A stretch of 40,064 bases of DNA from Myxococcales bacterium (GTDB lineage: Bacteria; Myxococcota_A; UBA9160; UBA4427), in contig DUCN01000019.1 of NCBI GenBank assembly GCA_012959805.1, forward strand, positions 1 to 40,064, written 5' to 3'. This document shows positions 16,425 through 25,036 of the stretch, in pieces. Within the stretch, counting starts at the first letter, position 1, and each line of letters starts with the position of its first letter. The notes below the pieces were generated by a model. The model searched no databases and was not told the DNA's origin. It saw nothing but the letters and a program-made list of their open reading frames with translations. Position numbers and translations under genes: made by a program.

Positions 16425-18065
16425 GTGAGTAGAATCAAGGGCCCGATCAAAGCTTCAGATCTAATGGTGAAAGCACTCGAGAACGAGGGCGTCGAATACA
16501 TCTTTGGAATTCCCGGTGAGGAGAACCTCGACTTCCTCGAGAGCCTTCGCGACTCGAAAATCCAGCTGGTCATCACCCGCCACGAACAGGGCGCTGGCTT
16601 CATGGCCGCCACCATCGGACGGCTGAGTGGAAAGATCGGCGTCTGCCTCTCGACCCTCGGACCCGGCGCAACAAATTTCGTGACCGCCGCCGCCTATGCC
16701 CAACTCGGCGCGATGCCGATGATGATGATCACGGGCCAGAAGCCGATCATGACGAGCAAACAAGCGCGATTCCAGATCATCGATGTCGTCGAAATGATGG
16801 GCCCGGTCACCAAGTACGCCCGCCAGATCGTTCATGGCGCCAATATTCCATCGACGATTCGCGAAGCCGTCCGACTCGCAGAGGAAGAAAGGCCGGGCGC
16901 GGTCCATCTCGAGTTGCCCGAAGACATCGCTGCCGAAGAGGTCGCCGAGCCCTTCCTCTTCCCATCTGCCGCTGCTCGCCGGCCGGCCGCCGAAGCCAAA
17001 GCGGTCGCGCAAGCCATCAAGATGATTGAGCAGGCGCGTCACCCTCTACTTCTCGTCGGAGCGGGCGCCAATCGCAAACGCACGAGCAATATGCTCAAAC
17101 AGTTCGTCGAACTGACCGGAATCCCGTTCATCTGTACGCAGATGGGCAAGGGCGTCATCGACGAGCGGCATGACAATTACATGGGAACAGCGGCGCTCTC
17201 GGATAACGACTCGGTCCACGACGCGACTTCGGCCGCCGACCTCATCATCAATGTCGGCCACGATGTGATCGAAAAGCCACCCTTCTTCATGACAGACGGT
17301 GGCTTCAAGGTTCTGCATGTGAGCTTCGCATCGGCCGCCGTGGACGCGATCTACTTCCCCCAACAAGAACTCGTCGGTGATATCGCTAACGCCATCTGGC
17401 AGATCAATGAGACGATCAAGGTCCAGGACCATTGGGATTTCTCGACTTTCCAGACGGTCCAGAAACAGGTCGAACAGCACACGACGGAGAAGTCGGATGA
17501 TCCGTCCTTTCCCCTCATTCCCCAGCGATTCGTCGCCGACGTTCGCAAGGCGATGCCCGATGACGGCATCATCTGCCTGGACAACGGCATGTACAAAATC
17601 TGGTTCGCGCGCAATTACAAGGCGTACCAGCCCAACACGATTCTTCTCGACAATGCGCTGGCCACGATGGGTGCAGGCTTGCCTTCCGCGATCGGCGCAT
17701 CGTTCGTCTACCCGGATCGAAAAATCCTGGCGATCTGTGGCGATGGTGGTTTCATGATGAACTCGCAGGAACTCGAAACCGCCGTCCGCATGGAGCGCAA
17801 TGTGACGACGCTGATTCTGAACGACAATTCCTACGGCATGATTCGCTGGAAACAGGGAACCGCAGGCTTCAAGGACTGGGGTCTCGAATTTGGAAACCCC
17901 GATTTCGTGGCCTACGCCGAGAGCTATGGCGCCAACGGATACCGGGTCGAGAAGACAGACGACCTTCTCCGTCTCCTTGAAAAGTGCCTCTCCGAGGGCG
18001 GCGTCAACGTGATCGAAGTCCCCATCGACTACGCCGAGAACGCCAACCTGACCCCGAAGAGCTGA
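16425..18065 (+). CDS. ThDP-dependent enzyme, acetolactate synthase large-subunit type
   Basis: The 546-residue protein has all three ThDP-enzyme domains. The N-terminal pyrimidine-binding part has IFGIPGEENLDFLE and the catalytic Glu in RHEQGAGFMA (E54). The middle domain has PLLLVGAGANRK. The C-terminal diphosphate part has the GDGGFMMNSQEL...LNDNSYG metal/ThDP motif (about 438-470). It resembles acetolactate synthase large subunits, which condense two pyruvates. There is no regulatory small subunit beside it, so it could be a catabolic acetolactate synthase, a decarboxylase or a carboligase with another substrate. The start is GTG 16425, eight bases after CAGGAGA. The gene ends one base before the convergent SDR gene. 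Confidence 0.85.
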   Translation: MSRIKGPIKASDLMVKALENEGVEYIFGIPGEENLDFLESLRDSKIQLVITRHEQGAGFMAATIGRLSGKIGVCLSTLGPGATNFVTAAAYAQLGAMPMMMITGQKPIMTSKQARFQIIDVVEMMGPVTKYARQIVHGANIPSTIREAVRLAEEERPGAVHLELPEDIAAEEVAEPFLFPSAAARRPAAEAKAVAQAIKMIEQARHPLLLVGAGANRKRTSNMLKQFVELTGIPFICTQMGKGVIDERHDNYMGTAALSDNDSVHDATSAADLIINVGHDVIEKPPFFMTDGGFKVLHVSFASAAVDAIYFPQQELVGDIANAIWQINETIKVQDHWDFSTFQTVQKQVEQHTTEKSDDPSFPLIPQRFVADVRKAMPDDGIICLDNGMYKIWFARNYKAYQPNTILLDNALATMGAGLPSAIGASFVYPDRKILAICGDGGFMMNSQELETAVRMERNVTTLILNDNSYGMIRWKQGTAGFKDWGLEFGNPDFVAYAESYGANGYRVEKTDDLLRLLEKCLSEGGVNVIEVPIDYAENANLTPKS

Positions 18066-18066
18066 T

Positions 18067-18984
18067 TTAGTCGCGAGCTGACTCGGGCATGGGCGGCAGC
18101 GGATCACCTTCGATCCCGCAGAGCGCAAGACTCTGCTGCCAGAGCCGCTCACTCAACTCCGCATCGAATTCGAGGGGCTTCGCGCGCAGCTTGAGCGATC
18201 GGTAGTACTGACCGGAGATCTCAGCCAAATCCGGATCGGTGGCGACCATGAGCGCCGTTCGCGCGGCTCGGCGAGCACTCGGGAAGAGTTTCTGGATCAT
18301 GGGTCGGGCGAGTCGATAGGCAAGTCCCGGATTATTCGCACCAATATTCGAAGCGACCGGTCCGGGATCGACGGCGTTCGCGACGACCTTCGAATTGCGC
18401 AACCTCCGACTCAATTCAATCGTGAAGTAGAGAATCGCAAGCTTCGACTGGCTGTAGGCCTTCGCGAGGTTGTATCCATTTTCAAGCTGAAGATCGTCGA
18501 GATGGATGCGGCCCACGCGATAGGAATCCGACGAGATGTTCACGATCCGAGCGGGTGCGCTCTTTTCCAGCCGCGACAAGAGCCCAAGCGTCAAACGAAA
18601 CATCGCAAGATAGTTGACGGCAAGAGTGAGTTCTAAGCCGGCCTCATTCGTCTCGCGCTTGAGACCGACGAGGCCCGCGTTATTCACCAGGAGATGGAGT
18701 GGCCGCCCGCTTGCCAGAATCGTTTCAATCGCGAGGTCGATCTCTTCCCCGGATCCCAGATCGGCGAGGATGACTTCCGGCGGCTTCGCACTCCCCCGCC
18801 CGTCACGCCGATCAACGTTTGCCTTGGCAATTTCATCTTGAACGGCGAGCGCCTTTTCACGATTGCGAGCCAACAAGATGAGATCTGCGCCACGGGCCGT
18901 CAGGTCGAGGGCCATCGCCTTTCCATGACCATCCGTCGCGCCGGTGATCAGACAAACACAACCCTGCATATCTGTTCCCGTCAT
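18067..18984 (-). CDS. Short-chain dehydrogenase/reductase
   Basis: The 305-residue protein has the classical SDR signature: cofactor loop TGATDGHG (14-21), NNAG (101-104), catalytic Ser in NISSDS (about 151) and YSQSK (Y177, K181). An Arg after the second strand (ARNREKA) favours NADP(H). The C-terminal half resembles retinol-dehydrogenase or WWOX-like members that act on lipid alcohols and ketones. ATG 18984 lies one base after the stop of the sulfotransferase (TGA-G-ATG), so it is coupled as the last gene of a three-gene operon with DUF1214 and sulfotransferase. Joint action on a hydrophobic alcohol or sterol-like substrate is a reasonable inference. Confidence 0.9.
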   Translation of the reverse strand: MTGTDMQGCVCLITGATDGHGKAMALDLTARGADLILLARNREKALAVQDEIAKANVDRRDGRGSAKPPEVILADLGSGEEIDLAIETILASGRPLHLLVNNAGLVGLKRETNEAGLELTLAVNYLAMFRLTLGLLSRLEKSAPARIVNISSDSYRVGRIHLDDLQLENGYNLAKAYSQSKLAILYFTIELSRRLRNSKVVANAVDPGPVASNIGANNPGLAYRLARPMIQKLFPSARRAARTALMVATDPDLAEISGQYYRSLKLRAKPLEFDAELSERLWQQSLALCGIEGDPLPPMPESARD

Positions 18985-18985
18985 C

Positions 18986-20233
18986 TCAGTTCGATTCCTT
19001 TTCGATCCCAAAGCACTCCCGATAGCCCTTGAATCTCGCATCGAGTTCATCGGCATCGAGGCCGAAGTCGGCGAGCGCATAACGATGCCGTCCATATTTA
19101 TGCTGTGGGTTGCCCTCAAGCCAGCCTTCGACGCGACCTCCGGACTCCGCCGTCCACTCCAGATCCGCAAAGGTATGGATCCGCTTCATCTGCGCCTTTG
19201 GATCTTCGATCAGATCCTTGTAATGAACATCCAGAACCGAATCCGTCGGCGTGCTCTCCCGAGCCGCCATGGCGCGCTCGGCGGAATTCAACATTTGGTT
19301 CGCGATTCGGCGCCCGACCTTTTGGGGATCCACTCGCTTCGCCAGCATGGCTCCCGCATGAACCATCATGCTGCTAAAGGAGGCGACGACCACGAGTGGA
19401 TCGCGATGCGTCTGAATCACTTTCGCATCGGGAAAGACATGCAACAGCACGTCGAGATTTTCCTGATGGTGCGGTGTTTTCCCGAGATAGCGACCGGGTT
19501 TTTGCCAGAGAAGCAGCTGGATCAGCCGCCTAACGTAAAGGTACGCGGGCTTCTGATCGATTTCGCGAATCCACTTCGCGTACCGGGGAACTTCGAGTGA
19601 TGCGTCGATGGCGGGACTGGTGAAGGTCACATCGAAGAGGAAGACATCTTCTTCCGGCGCCTGCGCTTCGATCGGATGGATCGCGAAAAGCGCCGGCGAC
19701 ATGTACTTCATGCCTCGTTCCGCTCGCAGTGCTTGTGCATTTCGCACGGCAATGCCCATGGGATCGCTCTTTTCAAGGGCGCCGAGGGGAGCGGGATTGA
19801 GCGCTTCGGCGGCAGTGAGCGCGCGTAACTCGGGGGCCTGGCTAAGTAGACGATGGAGCTTTGTCGTTCCCGTGCGCTGCATGCCCGTAATGAAGACTGG
19901 GGCCTCGACCGACTGTTCTCGAATCTCCGGATGCAGGCCTTCGAGGGCCTGCATCCGGAGCCGACATTCGAGGACTCGCACGATACTGCTCCGCATCACC
20001 GCTTCGCCCAGGAGATGAAGATCTGCCTCCTCCCGAACGGCGCGGAGAAGCGCGCGCATCGAATGTCGGAATTCCTCGTCTCCGAACTCATGCAGACCCG
20101 TCCGCTTGCGAGCGGCTTCGATCAACTTCTCTTCACGAAATTTTGGCCTCGGAAGGCCCAATAGCGTCGCGAACTGCCATGCTCCAAGTGCTATGCGCAC
20201 CGGCATTGGGAAATTTGGCGCCCGCAGGCTCAC
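18986..20233 (-). CDS. Sulfotransferase family protein
   Basis: The protein has 415 residues from GTG 20233, which overlaps the DUF1214 stop as GTGA. ATG 20206 is an alternative start giving 406 residues. The 5'-phosphosulfate loop APVFITGMQRTGTTKLHRLL begins near residue 111, and the 3'-phosphate loop is KVIQTHRDPLVVVASFSSMM. Both bind PAPS in cytosolic-type sulfotransferases. The length and the upstream helical region (about 1-100) match the bacterial Sulfotransfer_3 group found in Myxococcota and mycobacteria. It probably transfers sulfate to a lipid or secondary metabolite. A 15-bp perfect inverted repeat lies within its coding sequence at 19925-19960. Confidence 0.88.
   Translation of the reverse strand: MSLRAPNFPMPVRIALGAWQFATLLGLPRPKFREEKLIEAARKRTGLHEFGDEEFRHSMRALLRAVREEADLHLLGEAVMRSSIVRVLECRLRMQALEGLHPEIREQSVEAPVFITGMQRTGTTKLHRLLSQAPELRALTAAEALNPAPLGALEKSDPMGIAVRNAQALRAERGMKYMSPALFAIHPIEAQAPEEDVFLFDVTFTSPAIDASLEVPRYAKWIREIDQKPAYLYVRRLIQLLLWQKPGRYLGKTPHHQENLDVLLHVFPDAKVIQTHRDPLVVVASFSSMMVHAGAMLAKRVDPQKVGRRIANQMLNSAERAMAARESTPTDSVLDVHYKDLIEDPKAQMKRIHTFADLEWTAESGGRVEGWLEGNPQHKYGRHRYALADFGLDADELDARFKGYRECFGIEKESN
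19925..19960. repeat. Perfect 15-bp inverted repeat with 6-base loop inside the sulfotransferase gene
   Basis: The arms at 19925-19939 and 19946-19960 are exact reverse complements (CTCCGGATGCAGGCC on the plus strand), with TTCGAG as the loop. In the mRNA this would form a very stable GC-rich hairpin over the codons for LRMQALEGLHPE. There is no T tract after it, so it is not a standard terminator. Confidence 0.9.
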
Positions 20234-21339
20234 TGGGACAAACCGACGATCTCGGACCGCTTCATCACCCGCGTCTGCGGCTGCGGATGATCCTTCGCAC
20301 GAATCCACCGGAAGCACATGGTGCCCCGAGCATGACCGACTGTAGTGATCCAATTCGACACGCCCGGATCCTCGTGAGCCACCACGATTCGAAGTGATCC
20401 GTCCGACGCGTACTCGGCCGTGTGCTTGTTCACATGAATCTGATAGAAGCGATAATCCAGAGACTCCATCCAGTGATTGTCCAATTGAAAATTCCAGGAC
20501 TCGCATTCTGGCGGCATCACTTCGATCACGAGTGCGTCCTCGGGACCGAGTTCCCAATAGCTGTGGTAATAACAAATATTGGGATCGCCCCCGGCCCCCA
20601 TCGAAATCGCATCATCAAATTTTGGGAGCTGGTTGCTATGCGCGCGAAAACCCTGGGCCCATGTCGAGAAAAGTGATGAGCAAGCCACGACGAGGCCAGA
20701 GGCCTGAGCCAGGCGACGATCCAGGGATTCTGCCGTCAGAGGCGCGGGCCGCCCGTCACCGCCAATGCGCTCGATCGTCAAGTTCGCGGGAATTTCCGTC
20801 TCACGATCTTGATAGGTCTGACGCACGATGACCGCATTCGTTTCCGGCGTCATCCGAAGCCAGTTTTCGGGCTTCGGCTCGCAGCTCAAATGGATCTCGA
20901 AGTTTCCGCCCGCGTCGATCTCGAGAGTCGTCGCATCAAGATGTCCACCCTGTTCGGAATCACCACTCGAAGCCACCCCAGCGGATTGCGTTGCGAAGTC
21001 GAGATAGTGGATGGTACCGCGCTGACCGCGGATGATGTAATCCAGATCGCCGCGAAGCGAGGCATGCTGATAGTAGTTGTCGGGATTGTCCGCGCCGATC
21101 TTCGCCGTCTCATGAACCGGTCTATGCAAGACAGGGGCGAGTGGGTCTGCATATTCGACGAAGGTCTCGAGCGCCGCGCGCGTGAGACGGCTGAGATATC
21201 GAAATCCCTCCGCGCGATCCAGCGAATTCGAAGGCGAGCCCTCGGCCAGAATCGTCTGACCTGCGCCCTTCAGCGCATCGCAAAAATCCTCCCAGGATTT
21301 TCCGGTCATCAATCGATCGTACGATGAAACTTCACTCAT
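20230..21339 (-). CDS. DUF1214 domain protein
   Basis: The 369-residue protein begins at ATG 21339 with a GAGGAG upstream. Its C-terminal region (NICYYHSYWELGPEDALVIE, then VMPPECESWNFQLDNHWMES, then LDYR) carries the DUF1214 pattern of aromatic and Trp-rich strands. The N-terminal part contains PDNYYQHASLRGDLDYIIRGQRG and resembles the beta-sheet half of DUF1254/DUF1214 proteins. There is no signal peptide, so it is probably cytoplasmic. The function of the family is unknown. Linkage to sulfotransferase and SDR genes with overlapping starts suggests a shared pathway. It is the first gene of this minus-strand operon and divergent from argC. Confidence 0.8.
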   Translation of the reverse strand: MSEVSSYDRLMTGKSWEDFCDALKGAGQTILAEGSPSNSLDRAEGFRYLSRLTRAALETFVEYADPLAPVLHRPVHETAKIGADNPDNYYQHASLRGDLDYIIRGQRGTIHYLDFATQSAGVASSGDSEQGGHLDATTLEIDAGGNFEIHLSCEPKPENWLRMTPETNAVIVRQTYQDRETEIPANLTIERIGGDGRPAPLTAESLDRRLAQASGLVVACSSLFSTWAQGFRAHSNQLPKFDDAISMGAGGDPNICYYHSYWELGPEDALVIEVMPPECESWNFQLDNHWMESLDYRFYQIHVNKHTAEYASDGSLRIVVAHEDPGVSNWITTVGHARGTMCFRWIRAKDHPQPQTRVMKRSEIVGLSQ

Positions 21340-21474
21340 GGTCTGATGATCTCCTCTGCGAATGACGACCCGTACCGCCAGCCAGGAGACGATAATGCCA
21401 AGACGCCCGCGTGGCATGGCCACGACGATCATCGCGGAACGAGGCTCCAAATCGATCTGCTAAGGTCGTCGACC

Positions 21475-22446
21475 ATGTCCAAACCGAGAATCTTCATCGA
21501 TGGTCACGCCGGAACCACCGGCCTGCGCATCCGCGAATGGCTCGCCTCGCGAGACGATCTCGACCTATGGACGCTCGCCGAATCGGAGCGGAAATCCGAA
21601 TCCGCCCGCAAGAAGGCGATCGCTCTATCGGATCTCACAGTCCTCTGCCTGCCCGATGAAGCAGCAGTTGCGGCCGCGGGCTGGGCCGAGGAGGCCGGTG
21701 CACGCCTGATCGACGCCAGCTCCAGCCATCGCGTGTCCGAGGGCTGGGTCTACGGACTCCCTGAACTCAACCCGAGTCAGCGAGAATCGATTCGAGAGGC
21801 CCGGTGTGTCACGAACCCCGGCTGTTATGGCTCGGCCTTCGTCGCCTTGGTGCGGCCTTTGATCGATTCCAAGCTTCTGAAGACAGATGCGGCTCTTTCG
21901 ATTCATGGTCTATCCGGGTATAGCGGCGGCGGGAAAACGCTCATCGAACGCTGGGAATCCCCAGATGGCAAGCGCCTTTCCCTGCCTTTCGAGGCACCCT
22001 ACGCCCTCGAACGAATCCACAAGCACATTCCCGAAATGCATCAATATTCGGGCCTGCGAAACGCACCGCAATTCGTCCCTGCCGTGGGCCCCTTCAAATG
22101 CGGCATGCGAGTCGAAGTCCCGCTCCATCAATCTTTCTTGAAGAGCGGCTCTGATCCGGAGAAGTCGGGTGAGCAAATCCAGCAAGCGCTCGCCGATCGC
22201 TATCACGATGAGCCATTCCTTGGGGTGGCCGCGTACCAGGGATTCAAACCCGTTGACGATTTCCAGCTCGATCCAACGAGCCTGAATGACACGAACCGGA
22301 TGGAGTTGCATGTCCTTCCGAACCAGGGCGGCCATGTCGTCCTCGTCGCTCTGCTCGACAACCTCGGCAAGGGCGCGTCCGGCGTAGCCATCCAATCGCT
22401 GAACCTGATGCTGGGGCTCGGCGAGGCTACGGGCCTTCCGGCCTAG
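21475..22446 (+). CDS. argC: N-acetyl-gamma-glutamyl-phosphate reductase (short type)
   Basis: The 323-residue protein belongs to the short (type 2) ArgC group. It opens with RIFIDGHAGTTGLRIREWLA, has the cofactor region SDLTVLCLPDEAA, the active-site Cys in TNPGCYGSA (C117), and HGLSGYSGGGKTLIERWE. It reduces N-acetyl-glutamyl phosphate with NADPH to the semialdehyde in arginine synthesis. ATG 21475 follows AAGG. The frame is open further upstream, but the family N-terminus starts here. No other arg gene is nearby. Confidence 0.93.
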   Translation: MSKPRIFIDGHAGTTGLRIREWLASRDDLDLWTLAESERKSESARKKAIALSDLTVLCLPDEAAVAAAGWAEEAGARLIDASSSHRVSEGWVYGLPELNPSQRESIREARCVTNPGCYGSAFVALVRPLIDSKLLKTDAALSIHGLSGYSGGGKTLIERWESPDGKRLSLPFEAPYALERIHKHIPEMHQYSGLRNAPQFVPAVGPFKCGMRVEVPLHQSFLKSGSDPEKSGEQIQQALADRYHDEPFLGVAAYQGFKPVDDFQLDPTSLNDTNRMELHVLPNQGGHVVLVALLDNLGKGASGVAIQSLNLMLGLGEATGLPA

Positions 22447-22531
22447 AACCGCCCCGGACCCTCCGACGCATCACCGGGAACCGAATCCTCCCGCCATTCT
22501 GGTCCCCTTCGAATCCACATTCGACGCTTGT

Positions 22532-22966
22532 GTGAACGCCTTCACAGTTGAAAAGCAGGAAACCTTCGTCCAGCTCTATCGCTCACTCGGATCCTATGAA
22601 GGACGATCGAGTCTGCTCAGCTGGACCTTCGGCATCGCACACAATGTCTGCTCGCGATGGATGGTCGGTGGCAAGAATGTCCGTGAACTCGATGAGCACC
22701 GGGTCGAATCAGCGATTGAACGTCGGGTCGACGCGGCTCGCGTCCTCGATCGCTGCGGCGAAGTCCTCAGCGCCTCACGCCAGCCTGCCCATCAGGAGAT
22801 CTTCCATCTCCGCTACGGCGAAAGCCATTCGATTCGCATCATCGCGTCCAAGGTTGGAAAAACGAACGAAGCGGTCAAGATCAGCCTGCGCCGCAGTCGA
22901 GCCGCCATGGCGGATGGCGTTCCCCAGTTGGGTTCGATCCTCGATGACTTTGCGCAGAGTGCGTGA
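22532..22966 (+). CDS. ECF-type sigma factor fragment or variant lacking the start of region 2
   Basis: The protein has 144 residues from GTG 22532. The middle reads QETFVQLYRSLGSYEGRSSLLSWTFGIAHNVCSRW, which matches ECF sigma regions 2.2-2.4. The end (HQEIFHLRYGESHSIRIIASK, then VGKTNEAVKISLRRSRAAM) matches the region 4 helix-turn-helix. The usual 40 or so residues of region 2.1 before 'QETF' are absent. Only 85 bases separate this start from the argC stop, and no frame there restores them. No ribosome site is evident. It is either a truncated pseudogene or a divergent factor. No anti-sigma gene follows. Confidence 0.6.
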   Translation: MNAFTVEKQETFVQLYRSLGSYEGRSSLLSWTFGIAHNVCSRWMVGGKNVRELDEHRVESAIERRVDAARVLDRCGEVLSASRQPAHQEIFHLRYGESHSIRIIASKVGKTNEAVKISLRRSRAAMADGVPQLGSILDDFAQSA

Positions 22967-22971
22967 CGCGC

Positions 22972-24588
22972 TCAGCCAAGACCCGCGCGCAGAAGAGGAA
23001 GCGCTCGCTCCGTACCCATCGTCGTCAGCAAGGTCGTGAGCTTCGGCCCCTTCTGGCGTGCAATCAACAGATCGTAGGCATAGGGGTAGAAGTCTTGCGG
23101 CTTGAGCGACGTACCCCCGCATAACGTCTTCAAATGAGGAACGAGCTCGGCCTCGGAAATATCCGGACTCGCTTCGAGAATCGAAACCAGCCGGGACAGA
23201 ACCTCTCGCGGTTCACCGTCGAGGTTCTCGGTCGAGGGTGTCTCCCGAATTCGATAGCAGAAGTCCTCGGGCGCATAGTCGATGATCCAGTTCCAGACAC
23301 ATTCCGCGCGCAGGCGAAAACGAGCGCGCTCGGCATCCGTCTCGACCTCACCCTTCGATTCATAATGAGCCAGGGTCCGGGAAATATCGCCGTCATAGAT
23401 CTGCAGAATCAATGAGAGCGGCCGGAAGGACGGAACGCGAATCGGAGAATCTTCGGGATCGATCTTTCCGGGCAAGACGCTCGATAGTTCGATCGTGCGG
23501 CGTACGATCTGCCTCTTCTTGTCCTTCTTGCTGCCATCATCGGGCTGATGAGCCGTGGCGACCGCGCGATCGAAGTCTTCGTAGAGCTTGATCACGTCGA
23601 GATCAAAGGAGATCTGGAATTCCGAATTCGGGCGCTGGCTCGCAAAGATCCAGCGAAGCATTTCCGGTTCATAGACACGAAGACAGTCCGCGACCGTGGT
23701 CACGCCCCCGACCGAGCTCGATATCTTCCCGCCGAGACCCTTCAGGCGAACGAAGTCGTAGGCAACGTATTCCGGCGCGCTGCCCCCATAGATCGGGCCG
23801 ACGATATTCTTCGCCGTGTCATAGCTTCCTCCGGCAGAACTATGGTCCTTGCCACCGGGCTCGAAGCAGACGCCTTCAACAGACCAACGCATCGGCCAAT
23901 CGATCCGCCAGGGAAGCTTGACGTCCCCGCCCTTGCGAAGATCGACGCCGGTCTTCTCCTGACAATCTCGACACGTCAGTTCGACTCCCCACTCCCCATC
24001 CCAGACAAAATCAATCTCGTCCCGGCGACACGCTCCACAGAATCCCGCGAGCGGAAGCCAACCTTGCGGAAGGGGGGTGGTTCTAAATTCATTCAACACG
24101 GTCTGAATCGAACTCGTTCCTTCCAGGGCTTTTCGAATTCCATCCGCATAGCGTCCGGCGCGATATTCTTTCGACTGCCGAATGAATTCGGGCGCGATTC
24201 CCAGCGGTGCAAGGCTCGACTCAAACTCTTGGATGTGATGGCTGGCATAGCTATCGGTCAAGCCATAGGGATCGGGCACATCCGCCACGCTACGACGAAG
24301 GTTTTCCTCGAGCATGGCGGGCTCGGGTGCGTCGGCGGGGACTTTTCGGAAAACGTCGAAATCGTCCCATGAATAAATAAAGCGAACCGAATGGCCTTGA
24401 TCCCGTAGCGCCCGCGCGACGAGATCAACGGTCATGACCTCACGAAAATTGCCGACATGCACGACACCCGAAGGCGTTATGCCGGCGGCCACGACGATGG
24501 GTTTCGCATCGGGATGAGCAGCGACGACGCGACGTGCCGCAATATCCGCCCAATGCGAAAAGTATGGATCGAACGCTTGCCTCGCCAT
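22972..24588 (-). CDS. lysS: Class I lysyl-tRNA synthetase
   Basis: The 538-residue protein charges tRNA-Lys. It is the class I form, found mainly in archaea and in scattered bacteria, and not the usual class II enzyme. The HIGH-like signature is HVGN (44-47) in a VVAAGITPSGVVHVGNFREV context, and the KMSKS-like loop is GGKISSS (288-292). Between them are zinc-binding pairs CGAC (184-187) and CRDC (206-209). Downstream is the helical anticodon-binding cage. ATG 24588 is chosen because the family N-terminus starts with 'FDPYFSHWADIAA'. The frame is open to 25140, but the extra 184 codons have no similarity to the family. Confidence 0.93.
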   Translation of the reverse strand: MARQAFDPYFSHWADIAARRVVAAHPDAKPIVVAAGITPSGVVHVGNFREVMTVDLVARALRDQGHSVRFIYSWDDFDVFRKVPADAPEPAMLEENLRRSVADVPDPYGLTDSYASHHIQEFESSLAPLGIAPEFIRQSKEYRAGRYADGIRKALEGTSSIQTVLNEFRTTPLPQGWLPLAGFCGACRRDEIDFVWDGEWGVELTCRDCQEKTGVDLRKGGDVKLPWRIDWPMRWSVEGVCFEPGGKDHSSAGGSYDTAKNIVGPIYGGSAPEYVAYDFVRLKGLGGKISSSVGGVTTVADCLRVYEPEMLRWIFASQRPNSEFQISFDLDVIKLYEDFDRAVATAHQPDDGSKKDKKRQIVRRTIELSSVLPGKIDPEDSPIRVPSFRPLSLILQIYDGDISRTLAHYESKGEVETDAERARFRLRAECVWNWIIDYAPEDFCYRIRETPSTENLDGEPREVLSRLVSILEASPDISEAELVPHLKTLCGGTSLKPQDFYPYAYDLLIARQKGPKLTTLLTTMGTERALPLLRAGLG

Positions 24589-25036
24589 GATCTCGTCCCA
24601 CTCCCTCCGAGCAAGCGGAGTGTGGCAGCCCATCGCAAGGCCGCAAGGCCGAGGCGAAAAGAGCGGCGGATCAGGCCGAAGCGGGTGCGCGTACATGGTG
24701 ATGAGCCGAGAATAATGATGATCGTATTCATTGAGAATGTATTGGCGGGTCGCGTCGAACACGAAATCCGAGGACTGCCCGCCTTCGCCATCGCGTAGGG
24801 ATTTCTGAAGAATTCGGACCATCAAGAGTGCCAAAGGCTCTGAGGCCGACGCATGGCCGCTCGGGTCGGCGGCACCTCGACGAAGTTCCTCGGGACTTAC
24901 CCGACGCGTCACAGACCACCCGGCGAGAACTGTTCGCAAGCCCTGAGTCAGAGGCCAGGACGGCGGCCTGAGTTTCTGGAGCGAATCGGCAGCCGCTTCG
25001 CTCCGCGCTACTTGCGCCTTGTCTGTACGAGACGAG
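24589..25036. other. Intergenic region between secretin stop and LysRS start
   Basis: This 448-base gap lies between two minus-strand genes and should hold the LysRS promoter. The LysRS frame runs open through it, but the translated sequence is unlike any synthetase extension. I see no terminator with a T tract after the secretin and no small RNA or riboswitch that I recognise. Confidence 0.4.

Noticed and set aside
22441..22531. Frameshifted N-terminus of the sigma factor
   Set aside because: None of the three forward frames in these bases encodes sequence like sigma region 2.1.
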